This document shows, in pieces, positions 42,422-52,559 of a stretch of DNA of 64,000 nt. The notes below the pieces were generated by a model. The model was not told the origin of the DNA, ran no database searches, and was given only the letters and a program-made list of their open reading frames with translations. Location of the stretch: the NCBI RefSeq assembly GCF_001305575.3, contig NZ_CP012373.2:2800261-2864260 (forward strand). The letters are read 5' to 3'. Position numbers and translations under genes: made by a program. This DNA comes from Beggiatoa leptomitoformis. GTDB lineage: Bacteria; Pseudomonadota; Gammaproteobacteria; Beggiatoales; Beggiatoaceae. Every line of letters begins with the position of its first letter. Within the stretch, counting starts at the first letter, position 1.

Positions 42422-45118
42422 TCAAACGGCTTCCAAATCAAAAGCAGCAGCAATCAGAGCCTTGGTGTAAGGTTGTTGTGGATGGGTAAAAATAGTATTT
42501 GTCGCACCTTGTTCAACGACTTGCCCTGCTTTCATAACCATAATTTCATCACTTAACGCTCGAATCACCGCTAAATCATGGCTGATAAAAATATAAGCCA
42601 ATTGATAACGCGCCTGTAAATCACGCAACAAATCAATAATCTGTGCTTGCACCGAGCGGTCTAATGCTGAAGTCGGCTCGTCTAAAATCACTAATTTGGG
42701 TTTTAAAACCATTGCCCGCGCAATTGCAACCCGTTGACGTTGGCCACCCGAAAACTCATGCGGATAACGGTGACGTGTATCAGGGTCTAAACCAACCTCT
42801 TGTAATACTTTAATAATCAACTGCTCACGTTCTGCGACATTGCCACCAATTTGGTGAACTTCCAACCCCTCGCCAATGATTTGTCCTATGGATAAACGCG
42901 GGCTTAAACTACTAAAGGGGTCTTGAAAAACAATTTGCATGGCACAGCGTAAGGGACGCAACTCAGCGGTAGATAATCCTTGAATTTCATTATTTTGAAA
43001 GCGGATAATGCCCTGACTTTTTTCTAAGCGTAATAATGCCAACCCTAACGTTGTTTTACCCGAACCACTTTCGCCAACAATGCCCAACGTTTGCCCTGCT
43101 TTAACCCGTAGCGAAACACCATCCACCGCTTTAATATAATCAGTTGTGCGTTGTAAGATGCCTTGTTTGAGCGGAAACCAGACTTTTATTTGTTCTGCAC
43201 TCAGAATTTCTGGTGCATTAGGTAACATCGCAATGGCTTTGCCACTGGGTTTTGCATTCAACAAGCGTTGTGAATAAGGATGTTGGGGATTAGCAAAAAA
43301 ATTTTCTGTTTCAGCGGCTTCTACTAATTCACCCTGTTGCATCACACAGACGCGGTCGGCAAATTTGCGCACAATGCTCAAATCATGGGTGATAAACAGC
43401 ATTGCCATCTGCAAATTCTGCTGTAACTGCTTAAGTAACTGAAGAATTTGTGCTTGAATCGTCACATCTAGCGCAGTCGTTGGTTCATCCGCGATTAAAA
43501 TATCGGGTTCATTCGCTAAGGCCATCGCAATCATCACCCGTTGCCGTTGTCCACCCGATAATTGATGCGGATAAGCATTTAACCGTTTTTCAGCATCAGG
43601 CAAACCAACCAACGCGAGCAACTCTAAAATGCGGGTATGTGCCTGAGCCACACTCATTTTTTTGTGTAAAAACAACACTTCCCCAATTTGCTGGCGAATG
43701 GTATGCAGGGGATTTAATGAAGTCATCGGTTCTTGAAAAATAATACTGATACGATTACCACGAATATTCCGAATCATGGCAGGAGATGCACCTAATAGTG
43801 CTTGTTGCCGAAAGTAAATATTGCCCGTTGGATGCGAGGCGAGCGGATAGGGAAGCAGTTGCAAAATCGATAATGCAGTGACAGATTTCCCCGAACCACT
43901 TTCACCAACAATCGCCAATGTTTCGCCTTTATTCAAGTGAAAACTTACCCCCTTTACGGCAAGATGAGCTACACCCGATTGATGAAATGCAACGGATAAA
44001 TCATGGACCGCTAATAAGTTATCATTATTAATCAAGCTATCTTGATGCAGATGCGCTTGTTCACCGTTAGGAAGGGAAGGCAGTTTGGTGGTGTTTTTAC
44101 GAGGGTCAAAGGCATCACGCACGGCTTCCCCTACAAAAATTAACAAGCTCAACATGAGGGCTAAAACAACAAACGCAGTAATTCCCAACCATGGTGCTTG
44201 TAAATTATTCCGTCCTTGCAACAAAAGCTCCCCTAAAGAAGGTGAGCCAACAGGTAAGCCAAAGCCCAAAAAATCTAATGCGGTTAAGGTTGTTACTGAA
44301 CCGCTCATAATAAATGGAAGCATCGTCAACGTTGCAACCATCGCATTAGGCAGGGTATGACGAAGCATAATCGTGGTATTGCCTACCCCTAATGCTTTTG
44401 CTGCTCGAATATAATCAAAATTTCGCGCCCGTAAAAATTCTGCCCGTACCACACCCACTAAAGACATCCAACTGAATAATAACATAATAATTAATAGCCA
44501 CCAGAAATTAGGCTCTATCACGCTAGCGAGAATAATTAAAATGTATAAAGTTGGCATACTCGACCAAATTTCGATAAATCGTTGTGACAATAAATCTATC
44601 CAACCACCGAAATAGCCTTGCACTGCGCCTGCTGCAATTCCTATAACCGAGCTAAGAACCGTTAAAATTAAGCCAAATAAAACGGAAATCCGAAATCCAT
44701 AAATTAAGCGCGCTAAAACATCGCGTCCTTGGTCGTCTGTGCCTAACCAATTTTCTTGGCTAGGCGCGGAAGGGGCGGGGGTGGGTAAATTATAATTGAT
44801 GGTATCGTAACTATAAGGAATTAAAGTATTTAGCATCCAGCCATGTGCATTAATAAGGGCTTGCACTGTAGGGTCGCGATAATTTGCAGGCAGGGGTAAA
44901 TCACCACCGAATTGTTCTTCAGTATAATCATATAGTTGTGGAAAATACCAAGCCTCGTTATATTTTATAATCAGTGGTTTATCGTTAGCGATTAATTCAG
45001 CAAATAGGGTAACAAAAAATAGGAGCAGGAACAGCCATAATGACCACACTCCGCGACGATTTGCGAAAAAATTACGTAAACGACGTTGATTTAGCGGAGA
45101 TAGTTGCATAAGTGCCAT
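42422..45118 (-). CDS. Fused peptide ABC transporter: YejE-like permease joined to YejF-like double ATPase
   Basis: One 898-residue frame carries what are normally two proteins. Residues about 1-345 are an OppC/YejE-type permease ([20 protein letters not shown], then the membrane helices with [16 protein letters not shown]). A short linker (about 345-372) leads to two ATPase halves. The first has [10 protein letters not shown] and LSGGQRQR, the second [11 protein letters not shown] and FSGGQRQR. The sum of E. coli YejE (341) and YejF (529) is close to this length, so nothing is missing. The system imports oligopeptides, including microcin C in E. coli. The yejA and yejB partners are not adjacent. 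No stop or frameshift separates the modules. Confidence 0.92.
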   Translation of the reverse strand: MALMQLSPLNQRRLRNFFANRRGVWSLWLFLLLFFVTLFAELIANDKPLIIKYNEAWYFPQLYDYTEEQFGGDLPLPANYRDPTVQALINAHGWMLNTLIPYSYDTINYNLPTPAPSAPSQENWLGTDDQGRDVLARLIYGFRISVLFGLILTVLSSVIGIAAGAVQGYFGGWIDLLSQRFIEIWSSMPTLYILIILASVIEPNFWWLLIIMLLFSWMSLVGVVRAEFLRARNFDYIRAAKALGVGNTTIMLRHTLPNAMVATLTMLPFIMSGSVTTLTALDFLGFGLPVGSPSLGELLLQGRNNLQAPWLGITAFVVLALMLSLLIFVGEAVRDAFDPRKNTTKLPSLPNGEQAHLHQDSLINNDNLLAVHDLSVAFHQSGVAHLAVKGVSFHLNKGETLAIVGESGSGKSVTALSILQLLPYPLASHPTGNIYFRQQALLGASPAMIRNIRGNRISIIFQEPMTSLNPLHTIRQQIGEVLFLHKKMSVAQAHTRILELLALVGLPDAEKRLNAYPHQLSGGQRQRVMIAMALANEPDILIADEPTTALDVTIQAQILQLLKQLQQNLQMAMLFITHDLSIVRKFADRVCVMQQGELVEAAETENFFANPQHPYSQRLLNAKPSGKAIAMLPNAPEILSAEQIKVWFPLKQGILQRTTDYIKAVDGVSLRVKAGQTLGIVGESGSGKTTLGLALLRLEKSQGIIRFQNNEIQGLSTAELRPLRCAMQIVFQDPFSSLSPRLSIGQIIGEGLEVHQIGGNVAEREQLIIKVLQEVGLDPDTRHRYPHEFSGGQRQRVAIARAMVLKPKLVILDEPTSALDRSVQAQIIDLLRDLQARYQLAYIFISHDLAVIRALSDEIMVMKAGQVVEQGATNTIFTHPQQPYTKALIAAAFDLEAV

Positions 45119-45559
45119 AGTTGCTTTGGTCTATAAGATTTGGTTTATTTTTCTGAGGGGATAACTCAATAAAAAAGATGTTTTAATTCAATCGCTTTTT
45201 AAGTAGTCCCATTGTTTTAAAACACATCAAATAACTGGCTAATTGATGCAACGGTAATGCCGTTTATCAGTGCGTTAAGGACGGTACTAACCATTATCTT
45301 AGTGCTAAATGAGTCAGAATAAGTCATTTTTCTGATGAGAGACTGCCTGAATCAGGATTTTCAGAATTATCAAGGTCATCACTTTTATACCAACTAACAC
45401 TGAAACGCCCGATTTACATAACAATTATGTTTATTCTTTCCTGTTTAGCACCGCCATCTGTCTTATTCTAACCATTTTTATCAGTTTAAATAGACCTTAC
45501 CCTAACAAAATAACCCTACCAAGTGGTATTAAATTTGCTTTAGAATGAGCGACAAATAA
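45119..45559. other. Divergent intergenic region with one TGAATCAG repeat
   Basis: 441 bp between the divergent ABC transporter and cyclase-like genes. A copy of the dispersed repeat (CCTGAATCAGGATTTTCAG) starts at about 45352. The region is otherwise AT-rich with no recognisable gene, RNA or strong promoter pair. Confidence 0.5.
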
Positions 45560-47899
45560 TTGCCTGTCCGCCACCATTCAGGAATGCTCAATTCCACTCG
45601 TTTTTTTAATAAATATTTCACCTCGTCGAGCGCGTCAACCGCGCAGTTCTCGCTGCAACCGTTGCGTTTTTCGCCGATTAGTTTTGCTCGCCTGCCAAAA
45701 GGTATTGATAACGTTCATATTGATGTGCAACTAGGCGCAAATTTTGTTGCTATTTGTCAAGATTCTATTTACACCCTGTTATTAGAACGTACCAATACAA
45801 AACGTCGTTTTACTGACAAACCTTCTGAAACTGCCCGCCGTAAATTATCTGCTTTGCATGATAGTTATGCCGATATTTTGCAAATCACTATCCATCGTTG
45901 TAAACAGCATAAACAATTAGATTTATTACAATTATTTGAAGTTGCCGTTATTAAATTCATTATAAAACAAGTTGCGGATAAAGCTGAACAAGTCATGCAA
46001 GAAATGAAAAATGTATTACTCAGCAGCAACGGACAAAGTAGTGCAACCGATACGTATGATAGAACCGTATGGATGTCAAAAAACTATAATCGCTTATTAC
46101 AAAAAGTAACATCAGAAGTTATAGAACAAATTCAACGCGCTGAAACAGGAAACGGACAACAATTAAAAATTTCGTTACTTGGTATTACGTGGTCAATTCC
46201 ACCTGATATGTTGTCGAATCCTTTACTACAAAGTCCTGATGCACATGATTTAGAAATGTTAATGGATTATTACGTTTTACTCTCGCAAGATACAGATAGT
46301 ATTTATGGATTTAATCGATTAAGTGAAATATTAGATACAACCCTCGATAAAATTGCACAATTATTCCGCTTTGATGAAGTCAGCACCAATGACCATGTAA
46401 CGGGTTCTGCGATTCCCTCCCACTTAGATAATGACCTTACCTTAACTTTTTCATGGCGTGATGTACCTGATAATATTCGTTTATTATTTGATAGCGAGCA
46501 TACTCACCAAAGTTTAACCGATAGTCAGCTAGAACCCGCAGAAAAACTTTATTTAAAAAATTGTTTACGATTACAAGAAAAATCCTTGCAATTATTAATC
46601 GATATACTGAATCAGTATCATATTATTCCACATATTTTAGCGGCTTATGAAACCCTACGGTTATATGAACATTATGCACACCTGATTAAGCCTTATTTGC
46701 TCTACCAAGCAATTTGTGGCGATGCGTCTATTGACGAGGTTTGGTATAAACTCAAACTCAGTGAAAAAGTACGTCCTTTACGTCGTCTGGGTGATAAACC
46801 ATTATCAGTTAATGCGCTGGTAGAAACCCAGAAAAATATTCGTAAAATGGCAAAAAACCCACCCCCTGCCGTTTTATACCGCTTTGTTAAAGATTTTTGC
46901 ACTTATCGACGCGACTTAAAGTATCGTCATCTATTGCAACAAGCAATGGAACAAGTTAATTTTATTAGTAACCCTAATGACTTACACTTATCAAAGACCA
47001 ATGGTATTTTACATTCATTTTTTGAACAAGCTGAACTAACTGATGAAGAAGATGTTATTAAATGTCATGTTATCCTTAAAGCCGATTTGCGCGGTTCAAC
47101 CACGATTACCAGCGAATTACGCAAGCGCGGTTTAAATCCTGCTACGCATTTTAGTCGAACTTTTTTTAATCCAATTCGGCAATTATTAGAAGAATACGGT
47201 GCGGAAAAGGTTTTTATCGAAGGCGATGCGATTATTCTCAGTTTATTTGATTATCACAATAAACCAGCCAGTTGGTTCTCTGTCGCACGTGCTTGTGGGT
47301 TAGCGCGCAGTATGTTGGCTGTGGTTGATGAACAAAACCAATTTTGTCGACAACACGGGCTACCTATTTTAGAACTGGGTATTGGGATTTGTTACGCAGA
47401 AGACGCACCCGATTTTTTATACGATGGTGAACAACGAATTATGATTTCCCCCGCTATTGGAGATGCAGATAGACTCTCTTCTTGCTCGTGGAAATTACGC
47501 CAACGTTACGGACGACTCAATTTATTAACGCGGGTCTTGGTCTTTCAACAACCTGAAACTGATAAGTTTAAAGGCGAAAAAGGCATGACCACCTTTCGCT
47601 ATAATTTAAATGGGATTGAATTGGATATCGAAGGCTTTAAAAAATTACAAACAGAAATTGCATTACGTAAGTTTAATATTCAATTACCGGGCGATAATTA
47701 TAAAACCACGTTTTATGCGGGATATTACAAAAATATGCAAGGACAAACCTTAGATGTGGTTGTCAGAGAAGGCTGGGTGCGATTATGGCAAGAAGAAAAT
47801 ACGGATTATCCACTCACCAAACAACGTTATTATGAAGTTTTGACACATAAAAAAATTTTACAAACCATACAAAATGCGTTACAAAAATCGCCTACGTAA
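45560..47899 (+). CDS. Protein with divergent class III nucleotide cyclase-like domain
   Basis: The 779-residue protein has an unrecognised, mostly helical N-terminal region (about 1-500) and a class III cyclase-like domain (about 500-680). The two metal-binding aspartates of the fold appear to be kept: D509 in ADLRGST and D556 in IEGDAIILSLF. GIGICYAEDAP and ISPAIGDADRLSS match later conserved blocks. The substrate-selecting residues cannot be assigned with confidence, so cAMP, cGMP or no activity are all open. The frame opens with TTG at 45560; the ATG at 45584 (MLNSTRFFNKYF) is a reasonable alternative start, but its AGGA is too close to be sure. dusA follows at 45 bp. Confidence 0.78.
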   Translation: MPVRHHSGMLNSTRFFNKYFTSSSASTAQFSLQPLRFSPISFARLPKGIDNVHIDVQLGANFVAICQDSIYTLLLERTNTKRRFTDKPSETARRKLSALHDSYADILQITIHRCKQHKQLDLLQLFEVAVIKFIIKQVADKAEQVMQEMKNVLLSSNGQSSATDTYDRTVWMSKNYNRLLQKVTSEVIEQIQRAETGNGQQLKISLLGITWSIPPDMLSNPLLQSPDAHDLEMLMDYYVLLSQDTDSIYGFNRLSEILDTTLDKIAQLFRFDEVSTNDHVTGSAIPSHLDNDLTLTFSWRDVPDNIRLLFDSEHTHQSLTDSQLEPAEKLYLKNCLRLQEKSLQLLIDILNQYHIIPHILAAYETLRLYEHYAHLIKPYLLYQAICGDASIDEVWYKLKLSEKVRPLRRLGDKPLSVNALVETQKNIRKMAKNPPPAVLYRFVKDFCTYRRDLKYRHLLQQAMEQVNFISNPNDLHLSKTNGILHSFFEQAELTDEEDVIKCHVILKADLRGSTTITSELRKRGLNPATHFSRTFFNPIRQLLEEYGAEKVFIEGDAIILSLFDYHNKPASWFSVARACGLARSMLAVVDEQNQFCRQHGLPILELGIGICYAEDAPDFLYDGEQRIMISPAIGDADRLSSCSWKLRQRYGRLNLLTRVLVFQQPETDKFKGEKGMTTFRYNLNGIELDIEGFKKLQTEIALRKFNIQLPGDNYKTTFYAGYYKNMQGQTLDVVVREGWVRLWQEENTDYPLTKQRYYEVLTHKKILQTIQNALQKSPT

Positions 47900-47944
47900 G
47901 TGCAAATTTATCCCCATACTCTTTGACCTCATTAAAAAATCGCT

Positions 47945-48943
47945 ATGCTAAATCGTCTTGTTGCCGTTGCCCCAATGTTAGATTGGACAGACAGGCATGA
48001 CCGCTACTTTTTACGTCTGATTTCTCCCTCTGTCTTGTTATACAGCGAAATGGTAACAACTGGCGCGATTCTATATGGCGACCGTGACCGCTTTCTTCGC
48101 TTTCATCCCGCAGAATATCCCGTTGCATTACAACTGGGTGGGAGCGACCCTCATGCACTGGCGGAATGTGCAAAAATTGCTGAAGCCTATGGTTATGCAG
48201 AAATTAATTTAAATGTTGGCTGTCCTAGTGACCGTGTACAATCAGGACAATTTGGCGCGTGTTTAATGGCTACGCCCGCATTGGTTGCCGATTGCGTTGC
48301 TAGTATGCGCTCAGCGGTTAAAATTCCTGTTACGGTTAAATCGCGTATAGGTATTGACGACTTAGACAGTTATGAACACTTAACCAATTTTATTCAAGTC
48401 GTTGCAAAAGCAGGTTGTGACACCTTTATTGTTCATGCTCGTAAAGCATGGCTGACGGGTTTAAGCCCTAAAGAAAATCGGGATATTCCCCCTTTACGTT
48501 ACGATATTGTCCACCGCTTAAAAGCTGATTTTCCCCATTTGACGATTATTATCAATGGTGGACTAAAAACTATTGCAGATATTGAACAACAATTGCAAGT
48601 TGTTAATGGGGTCATGATAGGACGTGAAGCCTATCAAAATCCTTATTTATTAGCCGAGATAGAACAACGCTTTTTTAATTCCGCTTATCGTAAACCCACG
48701 CGCTACACCATTGTGGAACAAATGATTCCTTATATTACAGATGAATTAGACAGCGGGCGGGCATATTTATCAAATATTACACGTCATCTATTTGGCTTAT
48801 TTCAAGGTGAATGTGGCGCAAAACAGTGGCGACGTTATTTAAGCGAACACGCCCCCAAACGACCAGCGGATGCCCATGTTGTGCGTCAAGCCCTTATCGC
48901 TGTGGAAAAAATTCGTACAACTTTACAAGAGGCAGGTTGCTGA
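47945..48943 (+). CDS. dusA: tRNA-dihydrouridine synthase A
   Basis: The FMN enzyme reduces uridines in the D-loop of tRNA (positions 20/20a in E. coli). At 332 residues it has the DusA opening [17 protein letters not shown], the catalytic cysteine C93 in [19 protein letters not shown] and the [15 protein letters not shown] segment characteristic of DusA rather than DusB or DusC. A ProQ-like gene starts right after its stop codon, so they are probably co-transcribed. Confidence 0.96.
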   Translation: MLNRLVAVAPMLDWTDRHDRYFLRLISPSVLLYSEMVTTGAILYGDRDRFLRFHPAEYPVALQLGGSDPHALAECAKIAEAYGYAEINLNVGCPSDRVQSGQFGACLMATPALVADCVASMRSAVKIPVTVKSRIGIDDLDSYEHLTNFIQVVAKAGCDTFIVHARKAWLTGLSPKENRDIPPLRYDIVHRLKADFPHLTIIINGGLKTIADIEQQLQVVNGVMIGREAYQNPYLLAEIEQRFFNSAYRKPTRYTIVEQMIPYITDELDSGRAYLSNITRHLFGLFQGECGAKQWRRYLSEHAPKRPADAHVVRQALIAVEKIRTTLQEAGC

Positions 48944-48945
48944 AA

Positions 48946-49680
48946 ATGGAAGAATCAACACAATCAAGTTTATTAACCAAAGATAAAACCCTAGCAGCCT
49001 TAGATTTTTTACGAAACCGTTTCCCTAATACTTTTTTTCCCATAGGACAAATAAAATACGCCCTTGCCGTTGGCATTCGTCAAGAGATTAATGCTTGTTT
49101 AAAACATCCTGATGGTACTAATGATTTGCCCGAAAACCTCAGTTTTAAACGCATCAGTGCGGCCATTTGTTTGTATTGTCATCATCCTGATTACCAAATC
49201 TTGATTAAAACAGCAGGGGTAAAGCGAGTTGATTTAAATGGAAATATCATCGGGGAAGTGACTGAAGAGCAGGCTCAATCGTTTAAAGACCGTCGCAACG
49301 CAAAACCGCAAACGACACACGCTAATCTGCTTAATGAACCTCTCAATGCAAAAAAGTACATGGCAGTTATTCCTGTGCGTAGTGTGAAAGTGACAATTCC
49401 CATTTTATCGTCCAATTTACCGCATAATTTACGTTTACCCAGTAAAACGCCAGAAACAAACTGGAAAATTGAATTAGCCAATCCAAAGGGCGCGCCGTTG
49501 ACCATTACGGCACAAACCACCAGTAAAGCGCATCAGCGTATGTTAAAAACCGTACAAGATTACGAAACCAGTGGGAAAGAAGCTTGGATATTGTTGCAGG
49601 CTACCTTACTGAGTAATCACGTGCTTAAAGCACCCCAGTTATTAGTTGTGGAGAAAAAAGAGAAAGGACAAACAGGTTAA
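48946..49680 (+). CDS. ProQ/FinO-family RNA-binding protein
   Basis: The 244-residue protein uses the ATG at 48946, two bases after the dusA stop codon; the longer frame upstream just overlaps dusA. Residues about 10-115 form a ProQ/FinO domain (LAALDFLRNRFPNTFFP, KYALAVGIRQEINACL, RISAAICLYCHHPDYQ and GVKRVDLNG), which binds structured small RNAs and mRNA 3' ends. The C-terminal 120 residues have a second beta-rich segment (YMAVIPVRSVKVTIPIL) I do not recognise, unlike the short Tudor-like tail of E. coli ProQ. Post-transcriptional regulation is the likely role. Confidence 0.88.
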   Translation: MEESTQSSLLTKDKTLAALDFLRNRFPNTFFPIGQIKYALAVGIRQEINACLKHPDGTNDLPENLSFKRISAAICLYCHHPDYQILIKTAGVKRVDLNGNIIGEVTEEQAQSFKDRRNAKPQTTHANLLNEPLNAKKYMAVIPVRSVKVTIPILSSNLPHNLRLPSKTPETNWKIELANPKGAPLTITAQTTSKAHQRMLKTVQDYETSGKEAWILLQATLLSNHVLKAPQLLVVEKKEKGQTG

Positions 49681-49719
49681 TTTAAGAGGAATATTTTGTT
49701 CAGCCATCGTAGGGGAATT

Positions 49720-49748
49720 CGGTGCATCTTTCGCACGATGATGCACCG
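49720..49748. repeat. Hairpin CGGTGCATC after proQ-like gene
   Basis: CGGTGCATC (49720-49728) is complementary to GATGCACCG (49740-49748), 11-nt loop. No T-run follows. It may be a weak terminator or another small repeat. The rest of the 254-bp gap to the LysE gene shows nothing clear. Confidence 0.5.
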
Positions 49749-49934
49749 CTTCGCTGAAACCGCTACCATTTTAATTTTTAAAAAATAATGGGTAGTGTCA
49801 AACAAAAAAAAGATAAAGCCTATCATTATTTATCTGTACTTCTTTAGAGCTATCCAATAATTTACTGTACCCGCTACGCTATTTCATCTCAATTCGCAAT
49901 TTGTGCGCGACATGAAGCCATTTTAAAAAAGTTA

Positions 49935-50555
49935 TTAACGATTGATTTGTGTCATTAATAAACCCGCACCGATTAATACGCCACCAAATAAACGATTTTG
50001 TAGTTTTATAAAACGTGGGTCATGTAATAAATGGCGCAAGGTGTTTGCCATCAAAACGTAAGCAAACATAATAATGCTATCTAATACAACCATTGTGATA
50101 CCTAATATACTGAATTGTAATAGTTGTGAGCGGTGTAAATCGACAAATTGTGGTAATAATGCGGCTAAAAAAACGATTGATTTCGGATTGGTCAAATTTA
50201 CAAACAATCCTTGTAAAAAAATCTTTAGGGGCCGACTATTCGCAGTTAGCACTGTATCCATTTGAATATGTACGGGTTCACACCATTTTTGTATTCCTAA
50301 ATAAAGTAGATAAATAACCCCGCTCCATTTAATAACGCTAAACATATTTGCTGAGGCTGCCATAATTGCGCCAATACCAAAGGCAACTAATAGCAAATAA
50401 ATCAATAGACTTAACTCCATACCCACAATACCATAAAGCGTATTACGAACACCGTAACTCATAGCACTACTCATCACAAAGACGACACCTGCACCGGGTG
50501 ATAGACTTAACACCAAACACGCAAGAAAGTATGCTACCCATATTTCTAACGCCAT
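49935..50555 (-). CDS. LysE/RhtB-family amino acid exporter
   Basis: The 206-residue inner-membrane protein has about six hydrophobic segments and the RhtB-type opening MALEIWVAYFLACLVLSLSPGAGVVFVMSSAMSYGVRNTL. It probably exports a homoserine-lactone-like compound or a neutral or basic amino acid; the substrate cannot be told. FVNLTNPKSIVFLAALLPQF is a conserved family segment. It is divergent from the SDR gene at 50627. Confidence 0.9.
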   Translation of the reverse strand: MALEIWVAYFLACLVLSLSPGAGVVFVMSSAMSYGVRNTLYGIVGMELSLLIYLLLVAFGIGAIMAASANMFSVIKWSGVIYLLYLGIQKWCEPVHIQMDTVLTANSRPLKIFLQGLFVNLTNPKSIVFLAALLPQFVDLHRSQLLQFSILGITMVVLDSIIMFAYVLMANTLRHLLHDPRFIKLQNRLFGGVLIGAGLLMTQINR

Positions 50556-50626
50556 ATTATTGACTCCATCAGTGCGAAAAAAACTCTGTAATATGGGACA
50601 TTATGTAAACAACAAGGGATTTATAA

Positions 50627-51505
50627 ATGCAAGATATATTTATTGTGGGTTGTGGCTATGTCGGATTACGTCTCGCACAAACGGTATTAGCGGAAGATGA
50701 GGAATGTGCGGTAATGGCGTTAGTCCGTTCAACGGAGAGCAATCGACGTTTGCAAGAAGCGGATATTATGACAGTTCCCGGTGATTTAGACCGTCCTAGC
50801 TTTTTAACGGAATTACCCACTGAACAAACCATTCTGTATTATTTCGCCCCGCCCCCTGCGACAGGAATAACTGACCCGCGTATTACGCATTTATTAAATG
50901 CCTTTAGTCCCACTGAATTACCTGCAAAAATTGTTTATATCAGCACAACAGGGGTTTATGGAGATTGTGGGGGGGATTGGGTTACTGAAGCACGTCCAAC
51001 CAATCCACAAACCGACCGCGCTCGTCGTCGAGTAGATGCAGAAAATACATTAACACAGTGGTGTGATAAGCAAAAAATACCGCTGGTTATTTTGCGGGTT
51101 GCGGGTATTTATGGCGCAGGACGGTTGCCCATTGAACGTTTAAAACAAAAAACGCCTGTATTAGCGGAGGCGTTATCCCCATTTAGCAATCGAATACATG
51201 TTGATGATTTAGTAGAAGTCTGTTTGATAGCGGGGGATAGTGATGTAACAGGGATTTTTAACGTGACTGACGGAAATCCAACCACAATGACCGATTATTT
51301 TAATCATGTTGCTGATGCGTTGAAATTACCGCGTCCTCCTGTTGTAGATAAAGCAGCGGCACAAACTGAACTCAGCACAGAAATGTTGAGTTATTTAGCC
51401 GAATCTAAACGGATTAGTAATGAGAAAATGCGGACTGTTTTAGAAGTTGAGTTGTTTTATCCTGATTTAAAGAGCGGTTTACAACAATGTCTGGAAGAAA
51501 TGTAA
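50627..51505 (+). CDS. NAD(P)-dependent epimerase/dehydratase-like SDR protein (YeeZ type)
   Basis: The 292-residue protein has an N-terminal Rossmann loop, IFIVGCGYVGLRLAQ, and an atypical extended-SDR layout with YISTTGVYGDCGGDWVTE and RVAGIYGAGRLP. It lacks a clear YxxxK active site: ARRRVDAENTL occupies the place where the lysine would follow. Similar YeeZ proteins have no proven reaction. AAGGGA precedes the ATG. It is a single gene. Confidence 0.85.
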   Translation: MQDIFIVGCGYVGLRLAQTVLAEDEECAVMALVRSTESNRRLQEADIMTVPGDLDRPSFLTELPTEQTILYYFAPPPATGITDPRITHLLNAFSPTELPAKIVYISTTGVYGDCGGDWVTEARPTNPQTDRARRRVDAENTLTQWCDKQKIPLVILRVAGIYGAGRLPIERLKQKTPVLAEALSPFSNRIHVDDLVEVCLIAGDSDVTGIFNVTDGNPTTMTDYFNHVADALKLPRPPVVDKAAAQTELSTEMLSYLAESKRISNEKMRTVLEVELFYPDLKSGLQQCLEEM

Positions 51506-51761
51506 GTAACTATTCGATTTAGTCGCGTCAAAACTTACAGATAGCGGGACATAAAAGCATTTATTTTTCTGCCGTTACATTCTGGTCATTCTGAAAATAT
51601 TGATTCAGACAGTCTTTAAACGGATAACACTGGTTGACATGGTGGTATCCGTGCGACTCATGCAAGTGTTGTTTTTCCTGTCTTTATACGCCAAGAGTCC
51701 CGACCCAGACTGTCCTTACTATAATTTTACAAATCAGTCTATTTTCTGACACCTTATTTAC
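51506..51761. repeat. Intergenic region with TGAATCAG and CGGATA repeats
   Basis: Two different repeat elements lie side by side between convergent genes. A reverse copy of the TGAATCAG family (TCTGAAAATATTGATTCAGAC) spans about 51592-51612 and is split here as TCTGAAAA and GATTCAGAC. A CGGATAACAC / GTGGTATCCG hairpin (51621-51651) is related to 37243-37273. No gene is seen. Confidence 0.55.
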
Positions 51762-52394
51762 TTAAGCAGATAATCCGATAACCTTTTGTATATAAGTATC
51801 TTCCTTCAGTTGTTGTAACATAAAGGCAGCGACATCTGCGCGGGCAATAGCCTTGCCTGAAAAGTTTTTATCTTCGCTAAAACCAATATGATATTGTCCT
51901 GTTTGTTTACCATTGGTTAATCTGGCAGGGCGAATAATCACCCATTTTTTTAATCCACTGTCTTTAATTTCTTGTTCTTGTAGCACTTTATCGGCATAAG
52001 CATGGCGGATGAATAATGGCAATATAAGGTTGCGAAAGAAAAAACCTGTTTGTGGCAGGCTATCGCCAACCCCTAATGATGATTCACAAATAAGACGGCT
52101 TAGTGCAAAGCGTTTCATTGCCGCGCAAATATTGTGTGTGCCTCTGGATAAAACGCTTGTTCCCTTTATGTTTTTTGTCCCTAAAGTGCATAAAACAGCA
52201 TCTTGTCCGCGCACTGCATTTTCAACATCAAAATAGTTCAGCACGTCACCTTCTAAAATGCGGATATTACTGTTTGACTTATGGATTTTTGCATGGTGTT
52301 GTAGCACCGTGACATGATGCCCTGCTGTTACTGCTTGGGCAACCAAACATCTTCCTGTTCCACCACTTGCCCCAAAAATTACAATATTCATCAC
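51762..52394 (-). CDS. NAD(P)H-binding atypical SDR oxidoreductase
   Basis: The 210-residue protein opens with MMNIVIFGASGGTGRCLVAQAV, the NAD(P)-binding loop of the atypical SDR5/NmrA-like group, and has VLCTLGTKNIKG and VIIRPARLTNG as in flavin-reductase-like relatives. The reaction is unknown. No linked gene suggests a pathway; it is convergent with the YeeZ-like gene. Confidence 0.85.
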   Translation of the reverse strand: MMNIVIFGASGGTGRCLVAQAVTAGHHVTVLQHHAKIHKSNSNIRILEGDVLNYFDVENAVRGQDAVLCTLGTKNIKGTSVLSRGTHNICAAMKRFALSRLICESSLGVGDSLPQTGFFFRNLILPLFIRHAYADKVLQEQEIKDSGLKKWVIIRPARLTNGKQTGQYHIGFSEDKNFSGKAIARADVAAFMLQQLKEDTYIQKVIGLSA

Positions 52395-52559
52395 TATTTC
52401 CTTTACGATTGGTCTAATCGCTTTTCAACTAACTAAACCGAAGATAAATTATTTAACTAACCTGAAAAAAGTCAATTTTGTGAAGGACTAAGGTATAATA
52501 TAACGAATCCTTCTTGTTTCAAGGTTATATCTCTCTTTTCTATCTAATTATCCATCATC

